Source of the DNA: Heterodera schachtii
Lineage: Eukaryota; Nematoda; Chromadorea; Rhabditida; Heteroderidae
Direction: 5' to 3'
Assembly (NCBI GenBank): GCA_023374025.1
Contig: SIJG01000091.1
Span: 532,139-596,138, forward strand
Length of the DNA stretch: 64,000 nt
Position numbers and translations under genes: made by a program. Of this stretch, positions 56,480 to 64,000 are shown one piece after another. Numbering within the stretch: position 1 is the first letter of the stretch; each line of letters opens with the position of its first letter. The notes under the pieces are model-generated. The model was not told the DNA's origin. It did not search any database and was given only the letters and a program-made list of their open reading frames with translations.

Positions 56480-59400
56480 TTTCAATTACAACAACAATTT
56501 TGAGCTGTCGAAATTCAGAATATAATTACGAATTTTTTTGCCGTCAGAATTCAATTTTCCTAAATTTTGATGAGATTACGATTAATACTCTTTTTTGAAT
56601 TTAAAAAAAATACTGTTGCTTAAATATTTTATTTTTATATTCAACAATTCAACGTTGACAATTGCAAAGCAATAAAGGTGACTCTTCGGTTGGTCCCCAA
56701 TTTGAAAGATTTTGTACTTTTGTTTGTTAATTTTTAAATGATCAATAGTTTATGAATTGAAAACAAAAGAGTCCACCCCGGAAATAATCAAAAAATAATT
56801 TCAAATTGGTGAACAAACGATGAATAGCTTTTTTGTTCAAAATCTTGAGTGATTTTTAAAAAAGTTTGAATTTACTAATATTTAGGCCACTGATCAATAA
56901 AATAAAATTTTATTTGGAATCAAAGATCAAAATAATTTTCATTTAAAAAAAATTTTAACATTTGATTACAAAAGCCTTATATTTTTATCACTCAAAAATA
57001 CATTTTGTATTTTATGACCAAAAAAATTAATTTTTCTGTCGCTTTTTGAAAAAGCCCACAAAATCTCATCAATTGTTTGTAGAAATTGGGTGCACAAAAA
57101 AAAAGTAAAAATTGAAAAAAGGCAATAAAAAAAAGCAAACAAATCTATGAAAATAAATTGAAAAAGACAGAATCATTTGAAAAAAAATAATAAAAAAACT
57201 ACAGAACAGAAAGACTCAATCAATTTGTAAAAAGGATTTTTATGAAAAGGCTACCAAACGAAATTTCCAAAATTTTTATCATATTATTTTACTTTTTTTT
57301 ACATAATTTTACACATTTTTAATTTTTTTCAAACTTTGCTTTTGTTCCTTGGCATTTGCTTTTGCTATTTCACATCTATTTTTTCCATTTTATGCTCAAA
57401 CGATAAAAAAACTCCCCGATTGGTCCTTAAATTTTAAAATATTTTGTACTTTTATTTATTTAAATGATAAATAATTTATGAATTTAAAACAAAAGAATCC
57501 AGCCCCTATGGCGTTTGCGCCGATAGGCGCCGCCAGCCGCCAAGAGAAAATTTAAAAATTTGAATCGAATTCATAATAAATTTTGTCAAAATGTAAAAAG
57601 CGATTCCGAGGATTTTTACAAAACATTAATTCCGATTAATTCTGAATATAAAAAAGCGGCATTAATGATTTTTTCAAACAAAAAAACTTTCATAGCGGTT
57701 TAAAAAACAAAATCGTAAAACGTTACCGACATGCACTGTAATGAAATTTTTATTTTTGTTGACATCTGTTAACAAGTTTTAAAGAAATATCCAAACAACA
57801 AAATTTTTAATCGATTTATAAAAAGAAATTTTGCCTTACTAGGATTTAATCGGAAATCGTACTTTTTTTTATCGATTTATTAAAAACTTTGCTAAAATTC
57901 TTTGCGAAGTTTGGCAATTTTTGTTTCCGTTTCATTTTTGATACATTTCCACACTTTTTCCTTTTTCGTTTGGTAATTTATCTTCCCTTCGTTTATCAAA
58001 CGAATCTTCAAAAAATATAGAAATTCCACAATTCATTTTGTTCTAAAAATTTTCAAAATATCATTCACTCTTTTTACAACACATATAATAAAAAATGCAA
58101 AAAAATAGCAGACTAAAGCATTAAGTTTCCTTATTTATAAATTACTTGCATTTACCAATTATAAAATTTATTAATAAAAAATTGGTTAATATTCTTTTAT
58201 CAAAAAATCAGTTTTAAAAACGGTCGGTTTTCTTGAATTAGTCGAATTAAAAATGATGATTTTTCTGTTTTCAGACTCTAATTTTCTTAAACGAACAAAA
58301 AAACTTAAAAAACCTGAATCATAATCGTATTTCTGATCATTCGACAAAATTCAATTTTGTTTGACAATTCAAAAAAAATGTTTAAATCTTTGCGCAAATA
58401 CATTTTATTTTTCTAACAAGAATTGTATCATTTTTTAAACATTAATAATGTTTTCGTCCCAATTTTGGCATGTCTGAATCGTGATTAAAAACAAAAAAAA
58501 TTTAGTTTTAAAGTTTTTTTAATAATTTTTATTAAAAATAAAAACCGAGTTATATTTTGATGTTCTCCTTTGTATTTTTTTAAATTTCTTCACTTAAATT
58601 GCAGTGTTGCCAAAAAAAGAAAAAGTATTAAAAAAAATTGAAAAGAGCAAAGCTTATACAAAAAATATATAAATGGTGAGAAAGGTGAAAAGTCAATTAA
58701 AAATGCATGTTCGAAGCCCCCGACAAAGTGCTAAAAATTTTTTACTATTCAAGCCTGTAGAAAAAAATAATTTAACTTAAAGAACAAAAATTAATTGTTT
58801 AATGCTTATATGTCTTTTAAATGAATTTATTAATTTGCATAAAAGAATTCGATTATAAAAATGATTGAAATTAATTTTTTTTCTATCTAATTATCCAACA
58901 GTGAGAAAAAAGGTGATTTTAGTGACAAAAAAATGCGGTGAAGAATGTGAAATTCTATTGTGAAAGATACAGGATTTTAAATCCAGAAGAATATAAAAAT
59001 ATTTTCTACTTTTCAGTTTTTAATTATGACATGCCTTCAGATTGATAAATATTGATAAAAGCCACAATTTTTTTCTCTATTGAATTTTATGACTTTTTTA
59101 CCTTTTTTGTGATGCTGATCACAAATCTGAACTTAATTTAGACTTTTTGAATGATTACAATTGGATTTAGAGTATTTTCAAATTCAACTTTTCAAAAACC
59201 ATTTGATGAAAATATTTTTTGCTCCAAAATATACAGAAAAATAATTAACAATTTTTCAAAAATCGTCAAAATTTGTGCCCCGAAAAATCAAGTAAAATTT
59301 AGAAAATTCTTAACACCCCCTTAAAATGGTCCAATTCATCTTATTAAAGCTTAATTATTCTTGACCAACAGAAGCCGAACGAACAAAAGTATTTTCCGAG

Positions 59401-59689
59401 TTTGTTCTCATATTTTGCTGTAAATATGGCCACGTTGTCGATTTTAAATGTTAATTTTAATTTTGCGTGAAAGATTAATTTAGAAAATTCGTACTTTTGT
59501 TGATTGATTAATTTAAACAAAATAAATTTAGTCAATAACAATAGCAACGTTAAAAAATAGTCTATACATGTACTAACATAAAAAACGATTTTACAAAAAA
59601 TTGGGTTTTATAAAAAATATTTACATAGCACTATTAAATTTTGAAATATAAATTTGTATTTTCTAAATTGAAATAAAAGCATGTTTAAA
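56480..59689. other. AT-rich region, no gene seen
   Basis: 56680-56785 and 57408-57512 are diverged direct copies (GATTGGTCC, TTTTGTACTTTT, TAATTTATGAATT, AAAACAAAAGARTCCA). A GC-rich string GCCGATAGGCGCCGCC at 57519-57534 also occurs inside the hAT element at 20471-20486. 58975-59100 resembles 62760-62830 (CCAGAAGAATATAAAA, GACATGCCTT), another dispersed repeat. Confidence 0.5.
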
Positions 59690-60275
59690 AGGTGCTGGGA
59701 CGTTAGTCAAAAACCGCCACAATGGGCGTTACTCAAAAAACCGCCAAATGAAATTTTTTGTGTTTTAGGCATTAAACATCAAAATGGGCGTTACTCATAA
59801 AACCGCCAAATCAGACAATTGCAAAGATTTTCAAGAAAAAATTCTTAGAAATTTTTTTGAAAAATTTTTTAAGCTATTTTTTGGAATATTTTCGAAAAAA
59901 CTTACTAATTTATTAAAAATTTCAAAAAAAAAATCGCTGAATTTTTTTTTTTTTGAATTTTTTCATAAAAAATTCTAAGGTTTTTTCTTAAAAAATTTCT
60001 ATTTAAACAAAATTTCGCCGCTGAAATTTCGGCGCAAAAAAATTTAAACATTTAATAGAAATTTTTTAAGAAAAAACCTTAGAATTTTTTATGAAAAAAT
60101 TCAAAAAAAAATTCAGCGATTTTTTTTTTGAAATTTTTAATAAATTAGTAAGTTTTTTCGAAAATATTCCAAAAAATAGCTTAAAAAATTTTTCAAAAAA
60201 ATTTCTAAGAATTTTTTCTTGAAAATCTTTGCAATTGTCTGATTTGGCGGTTTTTTGAGTAACGCCATAGCACCG
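59690..60275. mobile_element. Long palindromic fold-back element
   Basis: Arms of roughly 220 bases (about 59790-60015 and 60035-60258) are near-perfect complements around a short centre at AATTTCGCCGCTGAAATTTCGGCG. Outer ends read GGTGCT...CGTTA(C/G)TCAAAAA(A)CCGCC on both sides. The left end has the CGTTACTCAAAAAACCGCC motif three times in tandem, the right once. No coding capacity. A fragment of the same end lies at 35490-35552. Confidence 0.85.
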
Positions 60276-60279
60276 GCCG

Positions 60280-63200
60280 TGCGTACGCGCAGGCCCTTAA
60301 ATTTTATGAATTTCCAAAAAATCACAAATAGGAGCAAAAAAGAAACTTATTTGGTTTAGATTAGAGAAAAGTTTTTTTAAGAAATTCATGTTTGTTTAGC
60401 AATTATTTTACAAACAATTCTGATTATATAATTTGTTTTTTCACAATTTTTTCGGAATTTTAATTCATTAGAATTTTTTCTTACCAAAATTGTAAAAAAC
60501 ATTTTTTAAATGCATGTCAAAAATTAGATTTCAATTGCCGAAAAATTTAGAAATTTTTTTTGGTTTTCGGTTTTGATGAACATGAATCGAACATCCACTT
60601 AAGTTACTTACGAATATAAAAAGGGATCAGTTCATTTAATGATTTATTTAAAATAGATTATTTATTACGTTTTAAAAAAGTACGGTGCCTGTGATGCAGC
60701 TTCAGTTTATTTATTTTTTATAGAGATCCGTTAACATATTTACCACAAATAGCCAATTGGCCAAAGTAAAACAAACAAGAAATAACCAATTACAACCCCT
60801 AAAAAATGGAAAAAATAAAAAGGGACAAATTTCAAACGAAATCAGATTAGAACTTTAATATAAATTTAATCAATAAATGTTTAATTGTTTAATTCAATTC
60901 ACCTTTACCTGATGGAAATTTAAGGAATGAAAATCATCAAAAATTCTCAATGTTAATGCCATGCTCACAAACGCACTAAAAATTGTCAAAAACAACCGAT
61001 CACTACATTTCGTTCGTTTCAAAATACACATTAAAAGCGAAAATAATAAAATATTATAAAAACCATTTTAAGGCATTATCAACAGATAAATCCATGAGAC
61101 ATTAAGATTTTGATTGTTTAAGTGTTTTCTGTTATTTGAAGAAAGTACAATTTTTTAGCTAAATAAATTTATTAAGTTTAATATTATGTTATTAAGACTT
61201 AAAAGAATTCGCTTATAAAATCGATTGTTGAATTTTATCAAAATAAGTTTTGGGATAACACGAATGTAACAGAAAAAATTCTAAATATTTTATTGGGCTT
61301 AAAATGTTTTCATTAATTTAAATTAAAAATATTGAGTGAATTCAATCAAAAATCAACTTTGATCCATTAAAAGCAGAAAAATGTTGATAAATGGCAGAGT
61401 TGGCTACAATAATTAAAATTTTCAAAGAATTTATTAAAATATTATGGTTTTTAAACTGATTTAAATCTCGAGAACAAGCTGAAACGCCGGCTCTTTTGAA
61501 CACATTTACAAAGATTCGTTTTTTGTTTGAATTTCCGCCGGGCACAATAATTTTGGAAGTGAAATTCAGATTCGATAAAAGTGACCAAATAGTAGGTTTT
61601 TTAATAGTAACATTAAAATTTTCAGTTAATTGATTAAAAAAACGATTTTTATTTTTAAAACTTAATTTTACAATCTCATTTACTTATTCTAATTTAAAAA
61701 TAGTGGTCAGTAATTAAAATTAAAATACAAAAGTTTTTAAAATATGATTTTTGGTCGAAATTATCAATTGTGATTGTTAACTGTTTATGACTCTGATTTG
61801 AAAGGTAATGTGTATTTTTAATTTTTTATTGTACTTTGCTAAATGGGCAAAAAATGTGGTTAGTAAAATTCGATTTTGAAAGAAAATCTTAATTATTATA
61901 ATTTTGTTTTTATCAACAAAAATGCTGTTTTGCTTTATAATGAAATTTTTGAGCAATTCACAAAAAACAATGCAAGTAGTTTTTAAATTATAATAAAATA
62001 CAATTGCATTTTTGTGATCAAATTTATATTTATTATATTTAATTTATCAAAATCGATATAAAAACACGGTTTAAGTGATAAAAATACTGAAATATGTACT
62101 AAAATAATGTAAAAAAGTGCAAAATAGGTTGGAAAAATTGAGTATCTTTATGCACAAAAATTTAAAAAGTGACTCATTTTTTTTGATCACTTTCGCCCAC
62201 ACAATGACAAATTGTTAAGAAAATAAATAATAAATTTTAAAAGTAATTTCAGCTTCTCTCATCAAGTTTATCAATAAAAAAATAGTTAAAAACACAAAAA
62301 CCCGGTCAATAATTATGAATTAACTTATTAAGCATTATTTTATAACACTAATAAATAAGATGTTTAATTCATTTATTAATCACTAAACAATTTTGAGTTT
62401 TATTCAAATAGAAAACGGTAATAGGAAATCACAACACGACACATCCCTGATCAAAAACATATTTTCTTTTGGTATAAAAATAAATAATTTTGATAAAATT
62501 ACCCAAAATACAAACAATTACATTACAAATATTTATCCAATAAAAAGTAAAAAACTAAAATTTTGATGTTTCCAATAACCATCATTTTTTAGTCACCAAA
62601 AATCGTTTTTTTAAATCTTTTAAAAAAATTTGTATTTTTTACCAAAATTCATGATCATTTAGCAAAACCCTGATGTTAACCAACAATAAACTCAGTTTAT
62701 TAGTTTAATAAAACCATTTTATTTCCTTCACAAAAAAATGAATTTTAAAATTTATTTTGTCGAAAAAATCCAGAAGAATATAAAATATTTTTTCCTTTTC
62801 ATTTTTTGTGATTATAATCCTGACATGCCTTAAGATTGTGGAAACCGACAGTCTGTCGGAACTTTTTTTGAGATTTGGTAACTGATTTTTCGAAATAGCC
62901 AAAAGGTCAAAATTAGAGAAATCTCAAGATATGCTATTCAAACCCATCAAAATAAAATGGACAAAACTTAAAAAAAGAAAAAACACAAACCAAACAAATA
63001 TGCTGATTGTCATTATTTTGCTGATTTCCAAGGGGTATGCATGATTATTTTTTGAGAAGCTGATTTGCTGATATATAGTGCTTTTTTGAGAAAGTTTTGC
63101 TGATTTATCTGATTTTTGGAAAAATCCTCAAAAAAGGCCCACCAAAAACATATAAATTTTACACGTAAAAAATTGTAATAAATTTTCCAATTTTGTTTTT

Positions 63201-64000
63201 TCTAAAACAAATTCAAATAATTTTAAGGCTATCTGAGCCTACTCAAAGACCAAAAATTAATTCTCTAATGCATTGATTATTAAATTTAAACACGAATTTA
63301 AAATTGATTTACAACCAAGGCATCGTTAAAGAGTCAGAATCCCTGCTTCTCAGATTCTGATAGACAGTTTCGAAGATGCAAAACTTAAATTCTGCCAATG
63401 TTATAATTAGCAAATTTTATCTTTAAAAATGTTTTCTTGTCATAAAATCCGATTGAATTTTACCAAAAAAAATTGTAAATTTTTAAACCATTTAATGAAA
63501 ATATTTGTTTTAATTACCAAAACCTAATTAATTGCAAAGATTCACTCAGAAAGAATAATAATGTATTAAATAAATTTTTTAAAATAAAAAACAAATAAAA
63601 ATATATAAATAAATAATTAAAAAAAAATAAAAAAATTGGTTTTTACTAAAATTATCAAATGGTTTAGCGTTAGTTTATCATTCGTTAAATTTTTTGAGTT
63701 TCATTGTTTAAAAAACAGTTTGTCTGTTTTAAATTTATTCTTATTCATTGTCTTTCAAATGTTGCTTAAAAGAAAAAATGAAAAAACACACGCACTTGTA
63801 GTTCTTCATTTGTTCGTTTGCATAAACAAATGACAAAACATGCGCATTTCTGTTTTTCATTAGTTTCCTTCCAAAAACAAATGTACAGACATTGCATGGG
63901 CCATTTGTTCCTTTTGTTTGCCTATATAATCAAATGTTTTCGCACGTATTATTCATTTGTTCGTTTCGCATTCCTAACAACAAATATTTTCCCCCCAAAA
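60280..64000. other. AT-rich region with dispersed repeats and possible membrane-protein exons
   Basis: On the minus strand, 61030-60908 reads KCSDRLFLTIFSAFVSMALTLRIFDDFH before a GTAAAG donor. 60806-60745 reads GCNWLFLVCFTLANWLFV. Both look like receptor helices but their phases do not join cleanly, so I do not call a gene. 62095-62315 is the dispersed repeat seen in the chemoreceptor intron, and 63320-63360 keeps a CAGAATCCCTG hairpin relic of the composite repeat family. The last 300 bases hold no supported gene. Confidence 0.4.

Overview
This is an AT-rich, intron-rich eukaryotic window that I assign to a nematode. The evidence is nematode-only serpentine chemoreceptor families (SRA-superfamily and SRD types), short GT-AG introns, a mag-type Ty3/Gypsy fragment and a Merlin transposon. 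A signal-peptide-bearing glutathione-synthetase-like gene and a secreted RING-H2 gene point to a plant-parasitic tylenchid, because such genes are known as effectors in cyst and related nematodes. The exact species is not decidable from the sequence. None of the genes is a single long ORF. I rebuilt them by hand from homologous blocks, splice sites and exon phases.

Layout. 0.5-2.0 kb (+): signal peptide/RING-H2/membrane protein with three tandem, phase-symmetric small 3' exons. 2.7-4.8 kb (-): complete five-exon SRA-superfamily chemoreceptor, 358 codons, with one GC-AG intron. 5.6-9.6 kb: repeats, including a 21-bp minisatellite, GC-rich hairpins and a Helitron-like terminus. 9.6-14.7 kb (+): intact 12-exon GS-like gene, 560 codons, with a signal peptide and a replaced Gly-rich ATP loop. 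15.8-19.3 kb (-): two tandem decayed rhodopsin-like GPCRs hit by TIR elements. 20.0-21.0 kb: hAT-type element with a perfect 8-bp target duplication. 21.7-25.6 and 29.8-33.9 kb (-): duplicated block with an OTU cysteine-protease gene and an orphan two-TM exon. Next to each block lies an 0.8-kb segment in opposite orientation in the two copies, and a decayed Ty3/Gypsy pol (27.2-29.1 kb) sits between the blocks. 36.2-37.8 kb (-): decayed AAA-ATPase. 41.8-42.6 kb (+): 5' half of an SRD chemoreceptor ending at a TIR element. 43.4-44.3 kb (-): inverted pseudogene copy of the RING gene. 46.2-47.9 kb (-): intact M41-type (FtsH-like) peptidase without an AAA domain and with a very acidic tail. 49.2-51.3 kb: Merlin element with 8-bp TSD. 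51.5-52.6 kb (+): uncertain gene. 52.7-56.5 kb: second copy of the minisatellite-bearing repeat. 56.5-64 kb: mostly AT-rich, with a long palindromic fold-back element.

Taken together, the window looks like an accessory, transposon-rich region where receptor and putative secreted-protein genes duplicate and decay. A RING E3-like gene (two copies), OTU deubiquitinase-like genes (two copies), an AAA unfoldase-like relic and a metalloprotease-like gene lie within 48 kb. That is a notable concentration of ubiquitin/proteolysis functions, but a functional link between them is inference only.
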